Source: Peptococcaceae bacterium 1109
GTDB taxonomy: Bacteria; Bacillota; Limnochordia; Darwinibacteriales; Darwinibacteriaceae
NCBI GenBank assembly: GCA_001028815.1
Contig: LDJB01000001.1
Location: 1,029,550-1,093,549, forward strand
Reading direction: 5' to 3'
DNA: 64,000 nt
Shown here: positions 1 through 7,776 of the stretch, piece by piece
Numbering within the stretch: position 1 is the first letter of the stretch
How the letters are laid out: the number at the start of each line of letters is the position of its first letter
Made by a program: the position numbers and the translations under genes
The notes under the pieces: model-generated
What the model was told of the DNA's origin: nothing
Seen by the model: the letters and a program-made list of their open reading frames with translations, nothing else
Database searches by the model: none

Positions 1-30
1 GGTAGAATCAATGGGCAAGGAGGAATGGCC

Positions 31-1053
31 CATGACTAAACACAGCAAGCTTCTCCCAGGTATTCTGCTTTGCCTCGCAGTAGTGGTCGGGGGCAGTTAT
101 CATAAATTACCTGCTCCCAGCAGGCCTTCTCGGACTCGCTTTGCTCTCGCTGCTTCTAGGGATGATGCTCAAACCCCCTGACATCCAAGTACAATGGACT
201 TGAGGCGGGGATCAACTGGACTTCCAAGTGGGTTCTAAGAACTGGTATTATCCTTACTGGGATTACCTTGAGCATTGCCCAAGTTTTTCAAGCTGGCAAA
301 TATGCCTTGCTCCTCATGGCCTTTACCTTAAGCACAGCCTTTGGAGTTGGATACATCTGCAGCAAAGTGTTCAAGATCAACTGGAAGCTCTCCAGTTTGC
401 TCTCCGTAAGCACCGCAATCTGCGGAGGTACCGCTGTTGCCACGGTAGGCCCTGTGATTAAAGCCCGGGACAGGGAAATCGCCTATGCCCTTTCCGCAAC
501 GTTCATCTTTGATCTCCTCACGGTAATCCTCTTCCCTTGGTTTGGCAAGCTCCTGGGCCTGAGCGATACAGGTTACGGCCTCTGGGTCGGCACCGCGGTC
601 AACGACACCTCATCAGTGATCGCCGCGGGATACGCCTTTTCTGATGCTGCAGGCAGCCTGGCCACTATTGTGAAGCTCACCCGGACGCTGTTTATCGTAC
701 CCATAGTGTTGATCTTTTCATGGATTTACACAAAGAAGGAGCTTAACGAGGGCAGCGGCGAAGCTCAGCAGAAGGTGCGGATCAGAAAAATCTTTCCCTG
801 GTTTATCCTGGGGTTCTTGGCTGTGGTGGGCATTAGGAGTACAGGGATCTTGCCTCCTACAGCGGTCAGCGGTATCGCGTTCTTGGCAAAGTTGTTCCTC
901 GCCGCGGCACTAGGAGCAATTGGAATGAAGACAAGCTTCAAGGAAGTGGCCGGGGTTGGAGTCAAGCCCATGGTGGCCGGAGTGGTAATTGATACTGCAG
1001 TGGTGATCGTTTCCTTATTCGCACAGGCGATGATCCTCAACTTCTTAGGGTAA
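31..1053 (+). pseudogene. YeiH-family putative exporter, double frameshift
   Basis: This is a member of the YeiH/UPF0324 family, multi-helix membrane proteins annotated as putative sulfate exporters. An ATG at 31 with an AAGGAGG site just upstream opens a typical N-terminus (MTKHSKLLPGILLCLAVVVG). The frame then breaks near 91-96, in a run of G. The family sequence continues in the +2-shifted frame (AVIINYLLPAGLLGLALLSL and on) until about 183, where it returns to the original frame at SKYNGLEAG (184 onward) and runs to 1053. The last 280 or so residues are intact and hydrophobic, including the conserved STAICGGTAVATVGPVI and VGTAVNDTSSVIAAGYAF blocks. With the shifts repaired the length (about 340 residues) is normal. 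Either it is a recent pseudogene or the assembly has two indel errors. A TTG at 268 could at most give a truncated protein. Confidence 0.8.
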
Positions 1054-1067
1054 CAGGCGGTGTTTTG

Positions 1068-1095
1068 CCGATGGTGCTCCGGAGAGCTCCATCGG
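1068..1095. repeat. Inverted repeat after yeiH-like gene
   Basis: CCGATGG and CCATCGG form a 7-bp stem around a 14-nt loop just after the stop codon. It lacks a T-run, so it is at best a weak terminator or an RNA 3'-end stabiliser. Confidence 0.35.
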
Positions 1096-1203
1096 CGCCC
1101 TGGAGTCCACGCTCATCGGCGGCTAAGGACGGCAGTAAATCGCCACGGAGGCGTACCGGTAACGCTGTTAGCACACTCGTTCATGCGGTAGGAAGCGAAA
1201 TAG

Positions 1204-1236
1204 AAAGGTGCAGGGAGCATACTTCCCTGCACCTTT
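1204..1236. terminator. Bidirectional terminator between convergent genes
   Basis: A perfect 13-bp inverted repeat (AAAGGTGCAGGGA, 7-nt loop, TCCCTGCACCTTT) lies between the converging yeiH-like and APH-like genes. It ends in TTT on both strands, so it can serve both. Confidence 0.7.
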
Positions 1237-1266
1237 GTGGCCCCAGGCTTCCGACAAGTACCCGCC

Positions 1267-2052
1267 TTAGAAGAACTCGTCAAGGAGGATGAAAAAGTCA
1301 ATCTTGGCCTGATCCAGGCGTTCAACACCGTAAACCTCTAGAAAGAACTCCACCCACTTCTCAGAGTACGAGTTATGGCGGAAAGACCTCACCGCCAAGG
1401 CAAGATCTTGGTAGCGATCGGATACCCCCGCCCGCCCTAGATCGATAAATCCGCTCAGCTTGCCGTCGTGCACGATCACGTTGGGAAAGCAGTAGTCGCC
1501 ATGGGTGAAAACCAGGTCCTCTACGGTAGGCTTGGTGGCCAGCACCAGGCCATACAATTCACGGGGATCTTGCCCGAGATACTCATCCTCAAGGTTTTCC
1601 GCATCGACGAGGCCTCTTTCAATGTTTAGGCGGGCCTTCTCCAGCTTAACCTGGATGGTCTGATCAAAGGGGCAGCCAGTAATGTCTAGGCTGTGCATCA
1701 GCTGCAAACCCTCGGCGAGGCTCCGCACCATCGCCTCTGGAACGGCCCGGTGCACCTCGCTGGAACAGTCTATCCCCGGGATCTCGGAGATCAGAAGGTA
1801 CTCTTTGTCCTGCCAGCGCTCGTAGTAGTGCACCTTCGGGACAGGGAGCTTGCCCTCGAGCCACTCCAACACGGCCGCTTCATATGCTAGTGGTTCGATT
1901 TCATTGTAGGGAGCGATCTTGAGATAGCTATTCTTATCTTTGACGTGCAAAACCACCGCGCTGGAGCAGCCCAGCGTGTTCTCCGCGAAATCGCTCCCTT
2001 TTATCAAACGGCGCAGCCCCTGTGGCAACTGCAACTCCTTTGCCTGCACCAA
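1267..2052 (-). CDS. APH(3')-like aminoglycoside O-phosphotransferase
   Basis: This is a 261-residue member of the APH(3') kinase family, which uses ATP to phosphorylate the 3'-OH of kanamycin or neomycin-type aminoglycosides. Its length is close to that of known APH(3') enzymes (about 264). Visible signatures: ATP-site Lys45 in the SYLKI segment, the EGKLPVPKV strand, the catalytic loop HGDYCFPN (Asp186, Asn191), the metal-binding GFIDLGRAG (Asp204), then DRYQDLALA, and the family C-terminus ending ILLDEFF. The catalytic Asp and Asn spacing equals that of APH(3')-IIIa. No mobile element flanks it directly and base use matches the neighbours, so it may be an intrinsic chromosomal gene. Real drug resistance is an inference; a related small-molecule kinase remains possible. 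Confidence 0.9.
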   Translation of the reverse strand: MVQAKELQLPQGLRRLIKGSDFAENTLGCSSAVVLHVKDKNSYLKIAPYNEIEPLAYEAAVLEWLEGKLPVPKVHYYERWQDKEYLLISEIPGIDCSSEVHRAVPEAMVRSLAEGLQLMHSLDITGCPFDQTIQVKLEKARLNIERGLVDAENLEDEYLGQDPRELYGLVLATKPTVEDLVFTHGDYCFPNVIVHDGKLSGFIDLGRAGVSDRYQDLALAVRSFRHNSYSEKWVEFFLEVYGVERLDQAKIDFFILLDEFF

Positions 2053-2092
2053 AACCCCTCCCTGCAGCAGTTATTCCGGTTATACATCCATG

Positions 2093-2329
2093 TTACGCTC
2101 CCCTCACCTGGGCAAGGAACTCCTTGTAGAGGGGATCAAACTCGCAGCCGCAGCTGCCGCACTCCACATCTGCCTGTTCCACCGCGGCTATGAGGGTTTC
2201 GGTAAGCGAACTGATCTCGTCCCCGGCCCCCAGCCCATCCAGCCAATCTTGTGCGGGCCCAGCAATTAGGTCCCAACCTGAGTGGGCAAACTTCTCCACG
2301 ATTCCAACGAGCACATCATCACGTTGCAT
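2093..2329 (-). CDS. Small acidic hypothetical protein
   Basis: I do not recognise this 78-residue protein. The ATG at 2329 is preferred over longer in-frame starts because GGAAGGGAGAAGC sits just upstream. The sequence is acidic, with a hydrophobic patch (SGWDLIAGPAQDWLDGL) and a C-x2-C-x-C group near residue 60 (CGSCGC), possibly a metal site. It has no membrane segment or signal peptide. It lies between the CPBP protease gene and the APH-like gene on the same strand, 41 nt ahead of the latter, so the three may be co-transcribed. Confidence 0.6.
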   Translation of the reverse strand: MQRDDVLVGIVEKFAHSGWDLIAGPAQDWLDGLGAGDEISSLTETLIAAVEQADVECGSCGCEFDPLYKEFLAQVRGA

Positions 2330-2379
2330 CGATGCTTCTCCCTTCCATAGTTGTGGATGCGAGACTCCTCCAAGCATAG

Positions 2380-2928
2380 TTAAAACAGATTGTTTAAAAA
2401 ATGAGCGATGATCCCGCCCATAATAGAACCTGAGCGCTTGGTGGCGTAGCCAAAAGCCAAGCCCAATAGAAAAACGGGCAGCGCATGATTTAAGGCCGTA
2501 CCCATGAACAGCCATCCAGGTACGTGGAGAATGAGGAACATCAGTGCAGACATCCCGTTAGCTATCCAGAAGGAACCCCCGCGTTCTAAGTTCCCCATGA
2601 TGGCGCCGCGCATTAAGAACTCTTCCAGGATAGGTGCTGTCACTAAGACGTTCACCAGGGGCCAGCTTAACTCCGTGGGGAAGATAGGCTCCCCCTGCCA
2701 GTAGTTTGAAACGATGCCCATAAGCCCTAAGATTGCCCCTAGCCCGCCTCCCCAAGCCAGCCACTTCCGCCAGTTGGAAAAGTTAAAGAGGGACAAGAGG
2801 CTGCGCTGGGAAATCCGAAGAAGGCAGAGGGCAGGCATGATCCAAAGCAGAAGTTTGGCAAAGGACCAGTACGGGAAGCTATTCCTCGCCTGGTACGCCT
2901 TTTCCTGTTTGCTTGTAACGAGGGGCAC
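2380..2928 (-). CDS. CPBP-family intramembrane metalloprotease
   Basis: A 182-residue CAAX/bacteriocin-processing (CPBP, Abi) family membrane protease. The three conserved motifs are present in order: EExxxR as EEFLMRG, FxxxH as FLILH, and a C-terminal HxxxN as HFLNN; their Glu and His residues bind the metal and catalyse cleavage. Four or more hydrophobic segments surround them. The GTG at 2928 lacks a close ribosome binding site, because the nearest GGAGG belongs to the terminator hairpin upstream, so the true start may lie a few codons further in. Known relatives process prenylated or peptide substrates, or mediate bacteriocin self-immunity; nothing nearby identifies the substrate. Confidence 0.85.
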   Translation of the reverse strand: MPLVTSKQEKAYQARNSFPYWSFAKLLLWIMPALCLLRISQRSLLSLFNFSNWRKWLAWGGGLGAILGLMGIVSNYWQGEPIFPTELSWPLVNVLVTAPILEEFLMRGAIMGNLERGGSFWIANGMSALMFLILHVPGWLFMGTALNHALPVFLLGLAFGYATKRSGSIMGGIIAHFLNNLF

Positions 2929-2933
2929 AAGAT

Positions 2934-2966
2934 AAAAATGCGCCTCCGCTTTCCGCAGGGGCGCAT
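2934..2966 (-). terminator. Intrinsic terminator of radical SAM gene
   Basis: On the minus strand ATGCGCC and GGCGCAT pair, enclosing a GC-rich inner stem, followed by a T-run. It sits 12 nt after the stop of the radical SAM gene and separates it from the CPBP protease gene. Confidence 0.7.
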
Positions 2967-2977
2967 CTCGTGGCCTG

Positions 2978-4342
2978 CTAAGAGACGGCTTGTTCGGTTT
3001 TCTCCGCGTGGCGGCCGTTCCACAGTTGGTCAGCCACTTCTCCCCACTGGTCCGCGGCTTCCCGGCATTTTTCAGCTAGTGACTCCGCATCCTCGTTGTC
3101 CCGCCGCTGAGTTGAGTAAGCACCGGCGGTTTTCACCATAGCCACCAGTTCATCTGGGTTATCCAGTAAGGGGCAGGGCCTAAGGTGGTTGGGGTTGAAG
3201 GGATGCCGTTCCCGGTACTGCATAAAGAGGGGCGACGTAAGGGCTTCTATTAGGGATACATCGCGAATGTTCACGTTGGAGTAGTGTATAAAGGCGCAGG
3301 GCTCCACATCTCCATGGGCATTAATGTGCAGATAGCGGCGTCCTCCAGCGATGCAGCCGTTAACGTACTCCCCGTCATTCCAGAAATCCAAGACGAAAAT
3401 GTCCTTGCTTGCCCGGTACTCCCGAACCTTTGCATACATAAGCTTGCGCTGCTCAGGCGTTACTAAGAGTCCAGGCTGTGCGTTTCTCCCCAATGGGATA
3501 TAGGTGAAGAACCAGCCGAAGAAAGCTCCCTTGTCAATCATGGCATCAATAAACTGCTCCGATGCGACTTCCTCAGTGTTGTACCGGTGATAGCACGCGG
3601 AAAACCCGAAGGGTGCTCCCGCGTCCCTTAAGAGGTCCATCGCCCGGACCACGTGGGCATAGCTCCCCTTCCCCCGGCGAAAGTCGTTATCATCTGCGAA
3701 GCCCTCCACGCTGATTGCGAGCATGATGTTGCCTGCATCCGCAAGCTCCTGCGCGAGCTCCGGAGTAACCAGGGTAGCGTTGGTGAATGCGCAGAAGATG
3801 CAGTCTTGGTGTTTCCGAGCCAACTTCAGAATATCATCGGCACGGAGGAGGGGTTCGCCACCTGAGTACAGGTAGAAGTATATCCCCAGTTCCTTGCCTT
3901 GCGTGATGATACTATCAAGTTCTTCCAAGCTGAGGTGCCCGCCTCGCTCGTACTCCTCTGCCCAGCAGCCCTTGCAGCGCAAGTTGCAGTCGGAGGTGGG
4001 ATCCATCAAGATGGCCCAAGGCACATTGCACTGCAGCTCTTCCTCCATTTCCTGCCGCCTTTGCACGCCAATGAGCGCCGCATTGAGCAAGAAACTGGTG
4101 ACAAACTTCTCCATAACTCCCGGTGACAATTGGGCAAAGGCCCTTTCTGTCATGCGGCGCCAGTTGTTCTCAGGGTCCTGCCACACCTCCTCCACCTGGC
4201 AAAGGATCTCCCGATGCTCTGGCACACGGGCAAAGGGTTTGAGCAAGTTCACCAGCTTGCCGATGTTCTCCCCAGGGTTCCGTCCAACGTAACGCAGGCT
4301 CTCCCGCACGGCAGCCGCCTGCAGGCTGTGTTTCAGCGCCAT
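2978..4342 (-). CDS. Radical SAM protein with SPASM-like C-terminus
   Basis: A 454-residue radical SAM enzyme. The 4Fe-4S cluster motif CxxxCxxC is at Cys119, Cys123 and Cys126 (DCNLRCKGCW), followed by the YSGGEPLL block that contacts SAM. The C-terminal third has extra cysteines (NGCIAGG, VEPCAF, RPCPLL) that resemble a SPASM-type auxiliary cluster site. The first 105 residues form a helical N-terminal extension. Such TetR-paired radical SAM proteins are common in Firmicutes but their substrate is unknown. The start at 4342 has a GGGAGGAG site. A TetR-type palindrome at 4388-4411 lies in its promoter region, downstream of the interrupted tetR gene, so expression was probably repressed by that TetR and may now be deregulated. 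Confidence 0.88.
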   Translation of the reverse strand: MALKHSLQAAAVRESLRYVGRNPGENIGKLVNLLKPFARVPEHREILCQVEEVWQDPENNWRRMTERAFAQLSPGVMEKFVTSFLLNAALIGVQRRQEMEEELQCNVPWAILMDPTSDCNLRCKGCWAEEYERGGHLSLEELDSIITQGKELGIYFYLYSGGEPLLRADDILKLARKHQDCIFCAFTNATLVTPELAQELADAGNIMLAISVEGFADDNDFRRGKGSYAHVVRAMDLLRDAGAPFGFSACYHRYNTEEVASEQFIDAMIDKGAFFGWFFTYIPLGRNAQPGLLVTPEQRKLMYAKVREYRASKDIFVLDFWNDGEYVNGCIAGGRRYLHINAHGDVEPCAFIHYSNVNIRDVSLIEALTSPLFMQYRERHPFNPNHLRPCPLLDNPDELVAMVKTAGAYSTQRRDNEDAESLAEKCREAADQWGEVADQLWNGRHAEKTEQAVS

Positions 4343-4387
4343 GCTTTGCTCCTCCCTCCCTAAAAGCGATTTCGTCCTCCTATGCCT

Positions 4388-4411
4388 CCTTAACTAACCG
4401 TTCGGTTAAGG
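4388..4411. promoter_or_regulatory. TetR-type operator before radical SAM gene
   Basis: The imperfect palindrome TTAACTAACCGTTCGGTTAA lies 46 nt upstream of the radical SAM start. It shares the ACTAACC...GGTTAA core with a second site at 7634-7652 before the tetR gene itself. Shared operators of this form are typical of TetR regulators that repress themselves and a neighbour. Confidence 0.7.
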
Positions 4412-4439
4412 ATGGCCAAAAGGAAAGAACCCTCCTGGG

Positions 4440-4916
4440 CTAGCTTTCCTTTAGGGCCGATACCACGAAATGCCGCTCCTGTGCACCTCTCACCAGATTC
4501 TCCAATGAGCGGATGGTCAGTTCCTTCATACTTTCATCACTTAAGAGAGTCTTGGCTTTATATTCATCATAGTAAGCGGCAATGCTGATCAGGGGAATCC
4601 ACGAAAAGAAGAACTTGAAAAAGATGGTGTCCTCGTTGTAGTCAAAATCCTCATCAGTACTCTGCAAGGTGCGGTAAATGGGGTTGCTGGGATCTTTGTC
4701 CATCAGTTTCATCAAGCGGAAGAGGATGCTCTTGTGTTTGCCGCTGCGCAGGGATTCGAACATCAGGATGCGTACTACGGCCCTGTTGGTGAGGAGGTAG
4801 TCTACAAGCTTTTCGTAGTACCTACCCATGTGCATCTGGAAGTACTCCATGGCTTCCCCGTCGGCGAACTCAAAGCGTTCGCCCACAATATCTAAACGGC
4901 CTGCCTTGATCATGGG
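4440..4916 (-). pseudogene. tetR C-terminal fragment (split by IS21)
   Basis: This fragment holds the ligand-binding, all-helical part of a TetR-family regulator (from PMIKAGRLDIVGERF onward, about 158 residues). The gene was cut by the IS21-family element at 4917-7370. If the element and one CATGGG copy are removed, the N-terminal fragment at 7371-7616 joins this one exactly in frame (…SYIVPM / IKAGRL…) and restores a protein of about 238-252 residues. The in-frame Met codon just inside the element could start a short peptide, but it would lack the DNA-binding domain. The fragment is otherwise undamaged, so the insertion looks recent. Confidence 0.85.
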
Positions 4917-4987
4917 TGTTTTTGGCAATCAAAAATTCCAGAGCATGGCAGTGTAGACGTACATAGCACCCTGACCTGAATCGTTGT

Positions 4988-5740
4988 CTAGTCCATCTGA
5001 GTTGTCTGTGAAATACCTTCTGCTCTAGCAGCGATGGCTTCTCTGTAGCGGTAGCTGGGGCCTGAGAAGCCAAGAATATAGGCATGGTGTACCAGCCGAT
5101 CAATTATGGCTGCAGTCAAGCGATCATCACGGAAGATTTCGTTCCAACGGCCGAACTCTGAGTTAGAGGTAATTATGACGCTCTGTTGCTGGTAGCTGTT
5201 CGAGATCACATGGAATAACAGTTGCGACGAGGTTTTGTCTATCGGAATGTATCCCAACTCGTCCAGGATCAGCAAGTCGAGTTTCAGCAACTGCTCCAGA
5301 GTCTTGCCCAGGTGACCTGTGCGGTGTTTTTCAACTAGTTCCGTCACCAGGTCAATTGTCCGGTAGAAGCGCACTCGTTTCCCTTGTGTGCAGGCCTTTA
5401 CTCCTAGTGCCGTGGCCAAGTACGTCTTTCCAGTCCCCACAGCACCGAGACAGAGGATGTTCTGCTTCTTCTCAATGAAATCAAGGCTGAGCAGTTGTTC
5501 TTTGTCAAAGCCCTTCGGCCAAGAGATGGGATCAAACTTGTAATCGTCGAATGTTTGTATGACCGGAAACTTCGCTTCCTTGATCAGCCTTTCTATGCGC
5601 TTGTCTTCTCTGTTTTTCAAGGCTAGCCTGAGGACGTCGGTTAAGTACTGTATTTCGTTCTCAAAAGCCACTTGCGATGCCAGCTTCGTTAAGTCACTCA
5701 ACTTAAGCTGTTTGCATATGGCAGCCAGTTCACCTACCAT
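4988..5740 (-). CDS. istB: IS21 helper ATPase IstB
   Basis: A 250-residue AAA+ ATPase that assists the IstA transposase in target selection and strand transfer. The Walker A motif is GAVGTGKTYLATALG near residue 98, and Walker B is LLILDELGYIP near residue 155. The N-terminal helical region matches IstB/DnaC-like proteins. The start overlaps the end of istA by 11 bp, the usual IS21 arrangement with coupled translation. Length is normal for the family and no damage is seen. Confidence 0.95.
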   Translation of the reverse strand: MVGELAAICKQLKLSDLTKLASQVAFENEIQYLTDVLRLALKNREDKRIERLIKEAKFPVIQTFDDYKFDPISWPKGFDKEQLLSLDFIEKKQNILCLGAVGTGKTYLATALGVKACTQGKRVRFYRTIDLVTELVEKHRTGHLGKTLEQLLKLDLLILDELGYIPIDKTSSQLLFHVISNSYQQQSVIITSNSEFGRWNEIFRDDRLTAAIIDRLVHHAYILGFSGPSYRYREAIAARAEGISQTTQMD

Positions 5741-7265
5741 GGGCTTCCACCCCCAACAGATCGTAGATCGACAAATCTGGCCGCCACTGAGCTACCTCTG
5801 AGGGAGTCCATGGTTCCTCCAGTGGGCTCGGCTCCGCCGCCGCTGTGCTTGCAAACAGAGCGGCAAGCATCCTTAAGCTGTTGACGTCTGTCCTGCCGTC
5901 ACTTACCGCTTGTTCGGCGGCTTTCACAGCAATATCCAGAGAGTACTCCCGCAGGATGGTGACGACAGCGATTATTCGCTGACGTCGCTCTTTTAGGGTC
6001 GGTGCGGACAAGATGTAAGTCTTCAGCGCATCAGGCAAGGCTCTCAGGTATACTGCTCTCTCTGCTGCACGTGGGCGATTGATGAAGATCTCCAGTTCCG
6101 CTGCCCAGTCGATGTTCTCGGCTTTCTGGTAGTAGACCCTTTTCACAGTGTGTAGCACTGCCTCGCCATGCCTGTCTAGGATCTCAAGATGATCTCCATA
6201 TGCCTTGATCAGGACCCGCGTTCCCGGTCGTACCTGAGGTACTCTGTAGAGCTGCTCGTCCACTACCACCTCTCCGTACTTGTTCACCGTACGGACGAAC
6301 ACCTGAAAGATGTCCAACGGCAGCTCAGGCAGTGGTAGTAGTTGTTTTGCGTCATCTTCCCACAGTTCTCGGATCAAAGTGCCTTTGGTGTAGTGTTCAC
6401 GCTCCCAGTCTGCCATCATCGCTTCGTGAAGGGTTCTGTTGAACTCGGCCAGATCGTCTAAGATCGGCGGAGGGCTGAAGTTATTCCGGCGAACATAGCT
6501 AATCTTTCTTTCTACATGGCCTTTCTCTTGGCCCTTTCCCGGATTGCAGAACTCGGCCTGGAAACGGTAATGCCACTGGAATGTCTTGAACAGTTCTGTC
6601 AACGAGCGTTCTTCCGCTGAGAGGATCTTGGCCACAATCGCAGAATCGTTGTCGAACCTGATTACCCTCGGCACACCGCCGATCATCTGGAAAAGCGTCT
6701 GCAGGCCATGCAGGAAGCAGGTACCATTATCAGCAGGAAGAACTATACACACTTGAGCATTACTATACGGGAAGGACAGAATAAGCTCATGGTAGGTCTT
6801 CCGCTGGTTATCCGAGATGGCTTGAAACTCTCCCAGATCAACTTGAGCTTCTCCGGGTCGGTGTTCAAGCCTTACGACCTGTTCTTTCGCTCCTGAGCGC
6901 ATTTCGTTCTTTTTCTTGCGAACATAATCGCGGACGGTACGATCAGAACCTTGGTAGCCAATCCTCAGGAGGTCTTCAAACATCTTCTTGGCAGTTCGCC
7001 GCTGCTTCCGAGGTAACCGCTCATCCTCTAGGAGCCAGGCTTCTATGTACTCCTCGAAACCCTCCATGGCGGTTTTCTTTCTGGCTCGCCGGCCTCTTTG
7101 CCTAAGATCCACGCTGCCATCGGCGTACTTCTTGGCCGTCTTCCAATCACACTTCACTCTGGCGGCAATTTCGCTGATGGATGCACCTTCGACGTCACGG
7201 AGATGTCTGATATAATCGATCTGAGTCACTGATAGCACTCCTTTGAAATGCCTCCTTACAAACAA
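5730..7265 (-). CDS. istA: IS21 transposase IstA (DDE integrase fold)
   Basis: A 511-residue transposase. Residues 12-50 form a helix-turn-helix (EGASISEIAARVKCDWKTAK). An rve-type DDE core follows, with the first Asp in HRPGEAQVDLGEF and the second in VIRFDNDSAI; the Glu lies in the GQEKGHVERKISYVRRN region. The C-terminal domain has the beta-barrel-like stretch seen in IstA (DEQLYRVP...VLIKAYGDHLEI). The gene begins 105 bp inside the right end of the element and overlaps istB. It appears functional. Confidence 0.95.
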   Translation of the reverse strand: MFVRRHFKGVLSVTQIDYIRHLRDVEGASISEIAARVKCDWKTAKKYADGSVDLRQRGRRARKKTAMEGFEEYIEAWLLEDERLPRKQRRTAKKMFEDLLRIGYQGSDRTVRDYVRKKKNEMRSGAKEQVVRLEHRPGEAQVDLGEFQAISDNQRKTYHELILSFPYSNAQVCIVLPADNGTCFLHGLQTLFQMIGGVPRVIRFDNDSAIVAKILSAEERSLTELFKTFQWHYRFQAEFCNPGKGQEKGHVERKISYVRRNNFSPPPILDDLAEFNRTLHEAMMADWEREHYTKGTLIRELWEDDAKQLLPLPELPLDIFQVFVRTVNKYGEVVVDEQLYRVPQVRPGTRVLIKAYGDHLEILDRHGEAVLHTVKRVYYQKAENIDWAAELEIFINRPRAAERAVYLRALPDALKTYILSAPTLKERRQRIIAVVTILREYSLDIAVKAAEQAVSDGRTDVNSLRMLAALFASTAAAEPSPLEEPWTPSEVAQWRPDLSIYDLLGVEAHGR

Positions 7266-7370
7266 GTTGCTTAGAGGCTTATTTCCAGGGTGCTATGCGG
7301 TGACTCCTTTTTCTACCCAACTCTGGAAAATTAGACTGCCATTTTCGCCATTCTTATACTACCAAAAACA

Positions 7371-7616
7371 CATGGGCACTATGTAGCTGTTGATAAACTC
7401 CATGGACGAGGCAGAAAGCTTTGCCAAGACTGCTTCCAGGAGCGTATCTAGAATGTCTTCCTTGTTTTTGAAGTAGTAGTAGATCAGGGCCTTGTTGACT
7501 CCAGCGGATTCCGCAATCTCGTTCACCCGCGTTGCGTCAAAACCTTTACGGGAGAACAGATCTATTGAGGCACTTAGAATCCTTTCCTTTGCATCCTCTG
7601 TGTTCAGTGTATTCAA
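7371..7616 (-). pseudogene. tetR N-terminal fragment (DNA-binding domain)
   Basis: This is the DNA-binding half of the TetR regulator split by the IS21 element. The helix-turn-helix reads VNEIAESAGVNKALIYYYFKNKEDIL, a canonical TetR_N motif. I prefer the TTG at 7616 as start because AGGAG lies 8 nt upstream; the ATG at 7658 would translate through the operator palindrome. In the present sequence translation runs three codons into the element (CFW) and stops at 7359. A peptide of about 85-99 residues containing only the HTH could still be made and might bind DNA weakly. Confidence 0.85.
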
Positions 7617-7633
7617 ACTGTCCACTCCTGTCT

Positions 7634-7652
7634 CAACTAACCAGTTGGTTAA
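7634..7652. promoter_or_regulatory. TetR-type operator before tetR (autoregulation)
   Basis: CAACTAACCAGTTGGTTAA is a palindrome nearly matching the operator before the radical SAM gene. On the minus strand it lies between a likely promoter (TTGACA at 7697-7690 region, then CACAAT near 7660) and the AGGAG ribosome site of tetR, the usual position for autorepression. Confidence 0.65.
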
Positions 7653-7679
7653 TCCCATTGTGCCATAATGTGGGACAGT

Positions 7680-7697
7680 TTGTCAATAACTTGACAA
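7680..7697. promoter_or_regulatory. Inverted repeat overlapping tetR -35 region
   Basis: TTGTCAA-taac-TTGACAA is a perfect 7-bp inverted repeat. Its minus-strand copy contains the TTGACA hexamer proposed as the tetR -35 box, so it may be a second operator or simply a bidirectional -35 element between tetR and the divergent catE-like gene. Confidence 0.4.
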
Positions 7698-7776
7698 GTA
7701 ATCGCGCTGCTTCCCAGAAGGGAATTGGGGGCAAGTCTTGAACAGGCTTGGTAAAACCACGCTGAGGAGGATGAGC

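Larger units (their letters stand above)
4917..7370 (-). mobile_element. IS21-family insertion sequence, complete
   Basis: A 2454-bp element starting TGTTTTTGG and ending CCAAAAACA, giving 9-bp terminal inverted repeats with the TG...CA ends usual for IS21. Both flanks carry the same 6 bp, CATGGG (4911-4916 and 7371-7376), a target-site duplication. It contains istA and istB on the minus strand, both open, so it looks intact. It sits inside a tetR gene. Confidence 0.95.
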
